64,000 bases of DNA, taken from the NCBI RefSeq assembly GCF_013410665.1, contig NZ_JACCFM010000001.1:2604001-2668000 (forward strand). The letters are read 5' to 3'. The stretch comes from Leifsonia psychrotolerans. GTDB taxonomy: Bacteria; Actinomycetota; Actinomycetes; Actinomycetales; Microbacteriaceae. A program made the position numbers and the translations under genes. The notes under the pieces were generated by a model that ran no database searches, was not told where the DNA came from, and was given only the letters and a program-made list of their open reading frames with translations. Shown here piece after piece: positions 34,879 through 42,335 of this stretch; positions within the stretch are counted from its first letter, which is position 1, and the number at the start of each line of letters is the position of its first letter.

Positions 34879-35865
34879 ATGCCCAGCGTCACTGATCGAC
34901 CGCCGACTATGAAAGCTCTCACAATCGATCGTTCCGGCGGCCCCGACGAACTCCGGCTGACTGAGGTTCCGCTGCCCCTCGCCGTGAGCGACGAACTGCT
35001 TGTGCGTGTGGTCTCAGCGAGCGTGAATCCGATCGACGCGAAGACCCGTGCCGGGTCCGGTGTGACCGGGGCCTTCGACGGATTCCCCGTCGTGCTCGGC
35101 AGCGACTTCAGCGGAATCGTGGTCAGCGCCCCCTACGAGTCGTTCCCGCTGCAGCCTGGCGACGCGGTCTACGGCATGGCCCGCGTGCCACGCACAACCG
35201 GCAGCTATGCCGAGTTTCTGCCGGTCACAGCCTTGAGCGTCGCCCGCAAACCCGCACGCCTGAGCCATGACGAGGCCGCCGCCGTGCCAGTCGCCGCCCT
35301 GACCGCCTGGGGAATGCTCGCCCTGGCCGAGGTCGGCCCGGGCACACGGATGCTCGTGCACGCTGCCAGCGGAGGCGTCGGTCATTTCGTGGTGCAGTTC
35401 GCCCGTCACCTCGGCGCACATGTGGTGGCTACCGGCTCGGCACGCAACCACGACTTTTTGCGTCGCCTCGGCGCCGACGAGGTGCTCGACTATTCGACGA
35501 CGCGTTTCGACGAGGTGCTCTCGGGCCTCGATGCCGTCATCGATCTGATCGGAAATGTGCACGACAACACGGGCAGCCGGTCACTGCGCGTAGTGCGCCC
35601 CCACGGCATTCTGGTGAACGCGCCGAGCGGCAGCTGGCCGACAATGGCGGACGAAGCCGCGGCAGCAGGCATCCGGGCCACCCACTACAAGGTCTCGCCC
35701 GATGCGCGCGTGCTCGACGAGATCACGACGCTGATCGACGCGGGAGTGGTGCGACCGCATGTCGATGCGATCTTTGACCTCGCCGAGGGTGCGGAGGCCC
35801 ACCGCTTGATCGAGCAGGGGCACACCCGCGGCAAGATCGTCTTGCGCGTCTCCCCCGAGGCCTAA
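34879..35865 (+). CDS. NADPH:quinone oxidoreductase-like MDR protein
   Basis: This protein of 328 residues starts at ATG 34879 (ATG 34909, MKALTIDRSGG, is the alternative and looks more typical for the family). It has the GroES-like half (ELLVRVVSASVNPIDAKTR, VLGSDFSGIVV) without the structural zinc Cys cluster, then the nucleotide-binding half with HAASGGVGHFVVQFARHLGA (AxxGxxG) and ATGSARNHDFLRRLGADEVLDY. It reduces quinones or activated alkenes with NADPH. Convergent 4-bp overlap with the signal peptidase gene. Confidence 0.9.
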   Translation: MPSVTDRPPTMKALTIDRSGGPDELRLTEVPLPLAVSDELLVRVVSASVNPIDAKTRAGSGVTGAFDGFPVVLGSDFSGIVVSAPYESFPLQPGDAVYGMARVPRTTGSYAEFLPVTALSVARKPARLSHDEAAAVPVAALTAWGMLALAEVGPGTRMLVHAASGGVGHFVVQFARHLGAHVVATGSARNHDFLRRLGADEVLDYSTTRFDEVLSGLDAVIDLIGNVHDNTGSRSLRVVRPHGILVNAPSGSWPTMADEAAAAGIRATHYKVSPDARVLDEITTLIDAGVVRPHVDAIFDLAEGAEAHRLIEQGHTRGKIVLRVSPEA

Positions 35866-36494
35866 ACCGCCGATTGCGCCGCAGCGCGGGCGCGGCGCTT
35901 CTTCCTCGCGTCGCTCACCGCACTCAACACCGTGTAGGCGAAGTAGGCGAAGAGCCCTCCGGCGGCCAGCGGAGTGACCCATGACCTGTTCGCACCGTTG
36001 ACCGCGTTGTTCACCCAACCCAGCAGCGGAATCGAATACCACAGCTTGCCCTGAATCTGAATCGACTTCACCGGGGCATCCTGAGCGCTGTTGTTGTCAC
36101 CCTGAAAGATGAAGCCGCGTTCACCGTTGGCGAGCAGAGTGATGGCGACCACGCGGTGGGTGATGACGCCGGGCTTGCCCGACTCGATCTGATAGGTCGC
36201 CACGTCACCGAACTGCAGTCGATTCGGGTCGATGGGCTTGACGATGATGAGGGTGCCCGGGGGCAGGCCCGGTTCCATCGAACTCGTCAGCACCGTCATC
36301 GGGGTGGCGCCGGCAATCTTCGGAACCACGATCACCAGCATCGCCAGCGCGATCACGAGAATCAGAAGCGCCGCGCTCAGCGCGAGGCCGAGAGAGCCCC
36401 ACAGTCCCCGTTCCGGAGTCGGTGCCTCGGGCCGACCGTGCGGCAGCGGGTCGGCTTGAGGTTCCAGGATGCCGACGATCTCGGGCGATGTCAT
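35862..36494 (-). CDS. Signal peptidase I, SipW/ER type
   Basis: This 210-residue protein has an N-terminal membrane helix (about 33-60), catalytic Ser72 in LTSSMEPGLPPGT and His113 in VITHRVV, replacing the Lys of classical bacterial signal peptidases. This Ser-His arrangement marks the ER/archaeal/SipW class. A second helix near 176-196 (PLAAGGLFAYFAYTVLSAV) and a basic tail follow, as in SipW-like enzymes. It is the last gene of an operon with three substrates bearing alternate signal peptides, which it presumably processes. The start overlaps the upstream gene by 4 bp. Confidence 0.92.
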   Translation of the reverse strand: MTSPEIVGILEPQADPLPHGRPEAPTPERGLWGSLGLALSAALLILVIALAMLVIVVPKIAGATPMTVLTSSMEPGLPPGTLIIVKPIDPNRLQFGDVATYQIESGKPGVITHRVVAITLLANGERGFIFQGDNNSAQDAPVKSIQIQGKLWYSIPLLGWVNNAVNGANRSWVTPLAAGGLFAYFAYTVLSAVSDARKKRRARAAAQSAV

Positions 36495-37261
36495 GATCCG
36501 TCAATCCTTCGGCGACGGCGTCCGAGGAGGAAGAACAGCACCCCTCCCCCGAGAAGACCGCCGACAACCAGAAGCGGGGTCGCCACCTGTGCACCAGTGT
36601 GAGCCAACCCGGGCGCACTCGCCGTGCTGCCGCCCGGTGCGGCGGGTCCCGCTGGAGCGGGGGGCCCTGCTGGAGGAGTGGTCGGGCCGACGATGACACC
36701 GTCATCGTCGCAGGCCGATGGGGGGAACGGCCCGGCATCTGCGGCGCGCATGGCCACGAGTGCCGAGAAGCTGACCGTGTCGTTCTGACCAACCGTGCCC
36801 GAGACATCCGCCATCGTGAAGGTCACGACCATCTTCATGGTGGCCCCGCCGGCGAGTGTCTGAGAATCGACCATGGTCTGGCAGGCCCCCACTCTTCCGA
36901 GCACGGTAGAGAGCGTTCCGTCATCGGCGGAGTTCCAGGTGGACATCGTGACATTTTCGGCGAACAGATCGGATGAAGCCACCAGGGATCGTGCGCTCAT
37001 CCGCACCTCTGCCGGTTCGCTCGTCGGGTTCTTCACCCAGAGTTTCGCTGAGGCCGACTCACCGGGAATCAAACGACCGAGACCGTCGAAGAGCGAGCCG
37101 CTGAGACTCGTTCCCCAGGTGACGCCATCGCTGCTGAGCAGGATCTGGGTGGGATGAGCGTCGAGCGCTGAGGCCGGAGCCACCGCGCCGCCGAGTGCTA
37201 ACGCCGCGCCGGCCAGAGTTGCAAGCACCGCCGCACGAGTCTGTGTGAGTGAGAACCTCAT
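36491..37261 (-). CDS. Wall-anchored protein of the SipW operon, LAHTG sorting signal
   Basis: Starting from MRFSLTQTRAAVL at 37261, the 256-residue product has a signal peptide (cleavage near SALDAHP), a beta-rich domain (WVKNPTSEPAEVRMSARSLV, then the Cys-containing RVGACQTMVDSQTL), a Pro/Gly/Ala-rich stalk and a C-terminal LAHTG-hydrophobic helix-RRRRR signal for class E-type sortase. It may be the wall anchor for the fibre proteins encoded upstream. Its start is 2 bp after the stop of the ricin-lectin gene. The longer frame upstream overlaps that gene and has no signal sequence. Confidence 0.85.
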   Translation of the reverse strand: MRFSLTQTRAAVLATLAGAALALGGAVAPASALDAHPTQILLSSDGVTWGTSLSGSLFDGLGRLIPGESASAKLWVKNPTSEPAEVRMSARSLVASSDLFAENVTMSTWNSADDGTLSTVLGRVGACQTMVDSQTLAGGATMKMVVTFTMADVSGTVGQNDTVSFSALVAMRAADAGPFPPSACDDDGVIVGPTTPPAGPPAPAGPAAPGGSTASAPGLAHTGAQVATPLLVVGGLLGGGVLFFLLGRRRRRIDGS

Positions 37262-37263
37262 GG

Positions 37264-38544
37264 TCAGTTCACCGCCGTCATCGTGAATCGCTGACCCGAC
37301 GACGTCGCACTGCAGCTCTGCTGCACGACGTAGCCGACAGATCCCAGCCCTGTGACATCGATGCACATGTTCGCCGTGCTCTGCTTGATCTGGAACTGCC
37401 CGGGGAACCCGGTGGCGGCGTTCACCGCCCATGAGGTCGGCCCGGCTGCCGAGTTGACCAGGGTCAGGGAGGCGCCGGCGTTCGTGCCGGCCGCCCTCAG
37501 CGAGAGCGAAGCGTATCGCGCCTGGATCGTTCCGTCGGCCAGGAACTTCCACTGCTGGTTCGTCCCGCCGTGGCAGCCGAACGTGATCAGCCGGGTGCCC
37601 GAGGCCGAGTTGGCCCCTTCACCGTCGAAACAGTATCCGCTGGTCGGGTTCGAAATCGTGTACCAGAGCGTCGGGGAAGGGGCAGCCGCGATCGTCGTCA
37701 CCGAGGCGGACGTGGAGACTTGCGAGGCATTCCCTGCAGCATCCTTTGCCCTGACGGTGTAGCTATAAGCCTTCGACGGGGTGAGCGCGGTGTCGGTGAA
37801 TGTCGTCGAGGGTGAAGCCGGCACAAGCAGCACGCCGTCGCGATACACGTCGTAGGCGACAACACCGACGTTGTCGGTCGAGGCTGCCCAGGTCAGAGTG
37901 GTCGCCGTCGTCGTCGTACCCGAGAACGTTGGAGTGCCGGGAACGGTCGGGGGCTGCGTATCGAGCACCGATTGTGTGGCGGTGGCCACCGGAGCGCTCG
38001 ACGTCCAGTTGCCAAGAGTCGTGACAGCGTTTGACGTGCCCGTGACGGTTTGCGCGGCCAGTGTGTTCTGCTGCGCAGCCGTGATCGAGGTGCGCACGCA
38101 GAAGAACACCGATGCCCCGGACGCGAGGCTTCCAGTCTGAGCGGGGATCGTCGTCCAGTTGTAGCTGGTCGTCGGCGCCGTCGCGCCAGTCGTGCACAGG
38201 TTGGTCCGTGCGACTGACCAGATCTTCACGACGATTCCCGTAGCGAGGGCGCCGCCCGGTGCGGCCAGGGTGAGACTGTACGGCGCGGTACCCGCACCAG
38301 TGTTCGTCACCGTCACGGGCTTGGTCGTGCTGAGCGTGCCAACCGTGTATTGCACCGCGAGCGCGTCGAATCCGCTCTGAGAGATACCGATGGTGCCCGC
38401 CCCGGCGGACGCATTCAACGTCGCGGCTGGAGCCGTCCAGTACGCCGAAGCTCCGGCCGTACCGGCCAGAGTAAGAAAGAGGGTGAAGCCTAACGCGACG
38501 CTGAGTCGCGACCGCATCCGTGTGGGTTTCGTCGAGCCGGTCAT
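37264..38544 (-). CDS. SipW-type secreted protein fused to FnIII and ricin-B lectin domains
   Basis: The 426-residue protein starts with a basic segment and hydrophobic core ending SAYWTAPAATLNA, the alternate-type signal seen in SipW substrates such as TasA. A beta-sandwich (about 35-190) follows with LSTTKPVTVTNTGAGTAPY. An FnIII module (about 195-290) reads PPTVPGTPTF, TATTLTWAASTDNVGVVAYD and YSYTVRAKDAAGNAS. The last 130 residues form a ricin B-type lectin with paired Q-x-W/F motifs (TNQQWKFLADG, SSGQRFT) and Cys pairs (SGYCFDGEG and MCIDVTG). It could bind carbohydrate on the surface of neighbours or the host. The start lies 3 bp after the stop of the previous gene. Confidence 0.88.
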   Translation of the reverse strand: MTGSTKPTRMRSRLSVALGFTLFLTLAGTAGASAYWTAPAATLNASAGAGTIGISQSGFDALAVQYTVGTLSTTKPVTVTNTGAGTAPYSLTLAAPGGALATGIVVKIWSVARTNLCTTGATAPTTSYNWTTIPAQTGSLASGASVFFCVRTSITAAQQNTLAAQTVTGTSNAVTTLGNWTSSAPVATATQSVLDTQPPTVPGTPTFSGTTTTATTLTWAASTDNVGVVAYDVYRDGVLLVPASPSTTFTDTALTPSKAYSYTVRAKDAAGNASQVSTSASVTTIAAAPSPTLWYTISNPTSGYCFDGEGANSASGTRLITFGCHGGTNQQWKFLADGTIQARYASLSLRAAGTNAGASLTLVNSAAGPTSWAVNAATGFPGQFQIKQSTANMCIDVTGLGSVGYVVQQSCSATSSGQRFTMTAVN

Positions 38545-38547
38545 GGG

Positions 38548-39117
38548 TTAGACCTGCGTCCCATCGATCAGAATTCCGAAGCCGGTGGCCAGCTGCCCTT
38601 GGCTCGCGGCCGGCGCGGTGGAGGGAAGCGTCACGCTCACGCAGAGGATTCCCGATGAGCCGACGGGCAACGTCGAGTTGAGCGAGCCGGTCGACGCAGC
38701 GGCGAAGCTGCCTGACCACACCGCTGCAGTCGCGCTGGTGCACTGCGCCGCGCTTGCCACCACGCTGAGGCCGACGACGAGTGAGCTGGAGAAGGCGTTC
38801 GGCACGGCCGGGGCCGTCAACCCGTTCAGGCGCAGGGCAAGCGCCACGTCGCCCGCGTTTTTCACTGTCGCGGTTCCCACGACGGTCGCCCCCGGGTAGA
38901 GCTTTGCAACCGACAGCGAGAGCGGTGTCGTCACCGTCAGGCTTGCGGTGCCTGAGCCGAGGGTCGTTGCCGGCGCAGCGTTTGATTGCTGACTCAGGAA
39001 GGCGTAGCTCCCTCCTGCCGCGGTGACCGCCAAGAAGAGTGCAAGCGCGAACCCACCTGCCGTCATCGCCATGCGTCCCAGCGCCACCTTCGGCGCGCTG
39101 CCAGGCTTCGAAATCAT
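38548..39117 (-). CDS. SipW-dependent-type secreted protein
   Basis: This 189-residue protein has a positively charged N-terminus (about 16 residues), a hydrophobic core MTAGGFALALFLAVTAAGG and SYAFLSQQSNA at the cleavage site, the SipW/TasA-like pattern. The mature part is Ala/Ser/Thr/Val-rich with no Trp except one and reads like a beta-sandwich (LSLSVAKLYPGATVVGTATVKNAG). Two Cys (near AAQCTS and ILCVSV) may form a disulphide. It is the second gene of the fibre operon, separated from the first by an attenuator-like hairpin. Confidence 0.86.
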   Translation of the reverse strand: MISKPGSAPKVALGRMAMTAGGFALALFLAVTAAGGSYAFLSQQSNAAPATTLGSGTASLTVTTPLSLSVAKLYPGATVVGTATVKNAGDVALALRLNGLTAPAVPNAFSSSLVVGLSVVASAAQCTSATAAVWSGSFAAASTGSLNSTLPVGSSGILCVSVTLPSTAPAASQGQLATGFGILIDGTQV

Positions 39118-39206
39118 GAGCGTGACGTACCTTCCAGGATCGAATGCGTGGTGACTGGTCAGAGACCGACCGTGAGGATGGAGAATGATGAAGCGAATGT
39201 GCGGGA

Positions 39207-39248
39207 GATTCTGGTGTGCACCTCCGTCACGAGGCGCACACCAGATTT
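39207..39248 (-). terminator. Attenuator-like hairpin inside the SipW fibre operon
   Basis: TCTGGTGTGC (39210-39219) pairs with GCACACCAGA (39236-39245), with extra pairing inside. It lies directly after the stop of the first gene (39252) and before the second (start 39117). No long U-tract follows, so partial termination is likely, giving more of the first, probably major, subunit. Confidence 0.6.
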
Positions 39249-39251
39249 CCG

Positions 39252-39830
39252 CTAGTTCTGCGCGAGCGTGACGGCGAGAGCGCTGAAGTTGACCGAACCC
39301 AACTTCGTGTCGTCCTCAGCGCCTGCAACGGCATCCTTCGGGAAGCCAAAGGCCACCTTTACCGCCGCGACCGAGTTGGCGCCATTGGTGATCTTGTACG
39401 TACCAGTGGAGCCGATCGCCGTAATGCCGGTACCGGTCGCCGTGATGGTGGCGTTCTTCGTGAGGTAAGCGGCGAGTGCGATGTCCGCGGCATTGGTGGT
39501 CACGGTCGGGGTGACCGACGTGGCGCTCAGCGACAGCGTTGCGACGAGATTGTCTCCGGTCGCAACGACCTTCACACTGCTGCTGTAGGTCAAGACGTCG
39601 CCGGGAACTGCGCGGAAGGTAGCGATGTTTGCGATCGCCGCGGGCGCGCCTCCGTCGTGCGAAACCGTCCAGGTTCCGGTCGTGCTGTCGATGAGCTTCA
39701 AGTTGCCGGCGACAATTGTGCCACCGGTGACGCCTGCCGTGTCGTTCCACGAGGCGAACGTGCCCGCGCCCCCGAGGAGGAGGGCGATGCCGGCGGCTCC
39801 GGCGAGGGATCCCTTGAGGAGCTTGTTCAT
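39252..39830 (-). CDS. Alternate-type signal peptide protein (major fibre subunit candidate)
   Basis: The 192-residue protein starts MNKLLKGSLAGAAGIALLLGG and passes to GTFASWNDTAGVTGGTIVAGN, the signature of the actinobacterial alternate-type signal peptide group. The mature protein is Thr/Ala/Val-rich with no Cys and is predicted mostly beta. It includes GDVLTYSSSVKVVATGDNL, similar to TasA/camelysin folds. ATG 39830 has AAAGGA about 9 nt upstream. It is the first gene of the five-gene fibre operon. Assembly into extracellular fibres is inferred from family and operon. Confidence 0.88.
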   Translation of the reverse strand: MNKLLKGSLAGAAGIALLLGGAGTFASWNDTAGVTGGTIVAGNLKLIDSTTGTWTVSHDGGAPAAIANIATFRAVPGDVLTYSSSVKVVATGDNLVATLSLSATSVTPTVTTNAADIALAAYLTKNATITATGTGITAIGSTGTYKITNGANSVAAVKVAFGFPKDAVAGAEDDTKLGSVNFSALAVTLAQN

Positions 39831-40264
39831 GATGATTCCTTTCGTGGCAGTGCGCAGGACATGCCGATGAGGCCCACCGGAGGGGCGGGAGAGGCTGGGA
39901 TGCTTGCCGTGCGCTCGGCCTCAGATTTGACGGCGCTCGATCAGCAGTAAGAACTCTATGTGCGGATAGAACGCCTTGTCTGTCCCCGGACTACCCCAGT
40001 GTGGGGCGCACCTTTCCGTTTCGAAAAGTGGGCGAAATGCACAAAACAGGCGCAGGGTCCACTTGGCACGCAAGAGCCTTGCGCCCGAAGGCCATTCACG
40101 AGAAAAACTCGACAGTAATGCTGAATTTCTCTCTTTTTCGATTCCGGGCAGGATCGAATGCGCCATACCCCAGTTCGCGGGTAGAACGCACAAAACCGGT
40201 CGAAGTCATCCTGAAGATGACATCAACCGGTTCAGATGTGAAACTTTTTTGGTCATGAATGACG
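39831..40264. other. Upstream region of the SipW operon with palindrome and hairpin
   Basis: About 430 bp without a credible gene. CCCCA-gtg-TGGGG (39994-40006) resembles the palindrome upstream of the giant wall protein. TACCCCAGT occurs at 39992-40000 and 40166-40174. AACCGGT...GTCATC/GATGAC...ACCGGTT forms a hairpin (40194-40232) and is followed by a T6 tract at 40245-40250, which on the plus strand looks like a terminator without an evident upstream gene. Confidence 0.5.
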
Positions 40265-40308
40265 GCAGACGAAGGCCCCCCGGAGCGTGTCCAGGGGGCC
40301 TTGTCTGC
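40265..40308 (-). terminator. Terminator of aceA-aceB
   Basis: GCAGAC-g-AAGGCCCCC (40265-40280) pairs with GGGGGCCTT-GTCTGC (40294-40308), a 15-bp stem with one bulge and a 13-nt loop. It lies about 37 bp after the aceB stop (40345) on the minus strand. The U-tract is weak. Confidence 0.75.
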
Positions 40309-40344
40309 GGTGACTCGCGGTTCGCAGCGACTCGCGGGGGTGAA

Positions 40345-42309
40345 TCAGAGGAAGCGGGCGTACGCCCCCACTGTGAAAAACATCGGAAACTCTGGTTCAA
40401 GCGCCGAAGCCCGTAACACTTCACGGGCATCGTCGAAGCGGTCGTCCGGTGTGCGATCAAGCGAACCGAACACCTCGGCCACGAGCGACTCAACCCAGGT
40501 CACGTCGATGCGCTGCCCCTCTGCGGTAATCGAGTTGTCGTGAATCCACTGCCAGATCTGCGAGCGTGAAATCTCGGCCGTCGCGGCATCTTCCATCAGA
40601 TTGTCGATGGCCACAGCACCCTGCCCACGCAGCCAGGCTTCGATGTATTTCAGGGCGATCACCACGTTATCGCGCACGCCTGCCTCAGTAATCTCGCCGC
40701 CGATGCTTGAGATGTCGAGAAGCTGTTCCGCGGTGATGCGCACCCAATCGCGCGTGCGCCCGAGCTGGTTCGGTCGTTCCGCGAGGACTCGATCGAACTC
40801 GGCCTGCGCGGTTGGAATCAGGTCGGGGTGGGCAACCCAGGTGCCGTCGAAGCCGTTGACGGCCTCGCGACGCTTATCGGCAGCGACCTGCTCGAGAGCG
40901 CGCGCGGTGACCGCAGGGTCACGGCGGTTCGGGATGAACGCGCTCATGCCGCCAATGGCATATGCGCCGCGCTGGTGGCAGGTGGCGACGAGCAGCTCGG
41001 TGTAGTCGCGCATAAATGGCACCGTCATGGTGATCTGTTTGCGGTCGGGAAAGACGAACCTCCGGCCGCGAGCGCGAAAGGTCTTGATAATGCTGAAGAT
41101 GTAGTCCCACCGCCCCGCGTTCAGGCCGGCGCAGTGCTCGCGCAGTTCGTAGAGAATCTCCTGCATCTCGAAAGCCGCCTGGATCGTCTCGATCAGCACC
41201 GTTGCCCGGATTGTGCCATGCGCTATTCCAACGCGCTCTTCGGCGAAGGTGAACACCTCATTCCACCAGCGGGCTTCCCGATGGCTCTCGAGCTTCGGCA
41301 GGTAGAAGTACGGCCCCGTCCCGGAATCGATCAGCGTCTGCGCATTGTGAAAGAAGTACAGACCGAAGTCGATCAGGCTGCCGGATGCGGCCATCCGTCG
41401 GTTTGCACGATCCGCGAACAGGATGTTCTTCTCTTCCAGGTGCAAGCCACGCGGCCGCATCACGATGGTCGGAGTCGTACCCGTCGCGTCTCCCGTCACC
41501 CGGTAGCTTTTGCCCTCGGGGCTGTCGTAACGCAGCTGACCACGCACCGCATCGAACAGGGTGATCTGTCCCTCGATCACGTTCGCCCAAGTCGGGCTTG
41601 TCGCGTCTTCCTGGTCGGCCAGCCACACCTTTGCGCCGGAATTCAAGGCGTTGATCGCCATCTTGCGGTCGGTCGGTCCGGTGATCTCGACGCGGCGATC
41701 TTCGAGGCCCGGTCCAGCACCGGCCACGAACCAGGTGCGGTCGCACCGGATGTGCTCGGTCTCGCTGAGAAAGCGAGGATCGCGGCCCCTCGCGGCATCC
41801 GCCCCCGTCTGAAGCCGCGCGGCCAAGAGGTCGTGGCGGCTGCCGGCGAACCGGTCGTGCAGCTCGGCGAGAAAGTCGAGCGCTGCGGGGGTGAGGATCT
41901 CGTCGTAACGCTCTCCCCGCTCGCCGGTGACCTCGAGGTGGCCGGCCAGGGCCGTCTCGGTGTGCCAGCCCACCCCGCTGGTCGAGCCCAACCCGTTGGT
42001 CGAGCTTGTCGAGACCTCACGAACCGATCCCGCCAACTCCACCCCGTTGGTCGAGCCCACCCCGTTGGTCGAGCCCACCCCGTTGGTCGAGCCCAACCCG
42101 TTGGTCGAGCTTGTCGAGACCTCACGAACCGATCCCGCCAACTCCACCCCGTTGGTCGGGCCCACCCCGTTGGTCGAGCCCACCCCGTTGGTCGAGCTTG
42201 TCGAGACCTCACGAACCGATCCCGCCAACTCCACCCCGTTGGTCGAGCCCACCCCGTTGGTCGAGCTTGTCGAGACCCGATCCAGGGTCTCCGTTTGTGT
42301 GGTGTTCAT
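40345..42309 (-). CDS. aceB: Malate synthase A with repeat-encoded N-terminal extension
   Basis: The 654-residue enzyme condenses glyoxylate and acetyl-CoA to malate. The signature REHCAGLNAGRWDYIF and MRPRGLHLEEKNI are intact, as is the C-terminal catalytic domain. The usual N-terminus (ERYDEILTPAALDFLAEL) begins only near residue 132. Before it lie about 103 residues built from STNGVG and VSTSSTNG repeats with ELAGSVRE spacers, encoded by GGTCGAG repeat DNA at 41971-42279. ATG 42309 is supported by AAGGA 9 nt upstream, and no other ATG occurs before the catalytic domain, so the repeats should be translated. It follows aceA by 26 bp in one operon. Confidence 0.95.
   Translation of the reverse strand: MNTTQTETLDRVSTSSTNGVGSTNGVELAGSVREVSTSSTNGVGSTNGVGPTNGVELAGSVREVSTSSTNGLGSTNGVGSTNGVGSTNGVELAGSVREVSTSSTNGLGSTSGVGWHTETALAGHLEVTGERGERYDEILTPAALDFLAELHDRFAGSRHDLLAARLQTGADAARGRDPRFLSETEHIRCDRTWFVAGAGPGLEDRRVEITGPTDRKMAINALNSGAKVWLADQEDATSPTWANVIEGQITLFDAVRGQLRYDSPEGKSYRVTGDATGTTPTIVMRPRGLHLEEKNILFADRANRRMAASGSLIDFGLYFFHNAQTLIDSGTGPYFYLPKLESHREARWWNEVFTFAEERVGIAHGTIRATVLIETIQAAFEMQEILYELREHCAGLNAGRWDYIFSIIKTFRARGRRFVFPDRKQITMTVPFMRDYTELLVATCHQRGAYAIGGMSAFIPNRRDPAVTARALEQVAADKRREAVNGFDGTWVAHPDLIPTAQAEFDRVLAERPNQLGRTRDWVRITAEQLLDISSIGGEITEAGVRDNVVIALKYIEAWLRGQGAVAIDNLMEDAATAEISRSQIWQWIHDNSITAEGQRIDVTWVESLVAEVFGSLDRTPDDRFDDAREVLRASALEPEFPMFFTVGAYARFL
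41971..42279 (-). repeat. GGTCGAG repeat array inside the aceB reading frame
   Basis: About 309 bp made of 18-bp units (CACCCCGTTGGTCGAGCC type) and 19-bp terminal motifs GGTCGAGCTTGTCGAGACC, arranged as four blocks separated by TCACGAACCGATCCCGCCAA-type spacers. Read on the minus strand, the array gives repeated STNGVG and VSTSSTNG in frame with malate synthase. Unit length 18 is a multiple of three, so copy-number change would keep the frame. Confidence 0.95.
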
Positions 42310-42335
42310 CTGTCTATCCTTCTAAAGTGACGGGT

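Noticed and set aside
40001..40258. Small plus-strand gene of 85 codons before aceB's terminator
   Set aside because: No ribosome site, odd composition and a hairpin with T-tract inside its 3' end; a noncoding RNA is the better alternative.
40828..42330. A 500-codon plus-strand frame opposite aceB ending in repeated PVGRAHPVGRA
   Set aside because: The minus strand holds an intact malate synthase with its signature; the repeated Pro-Val-Gly-Arg comes from reading the GGTCGAG repeat backwards.
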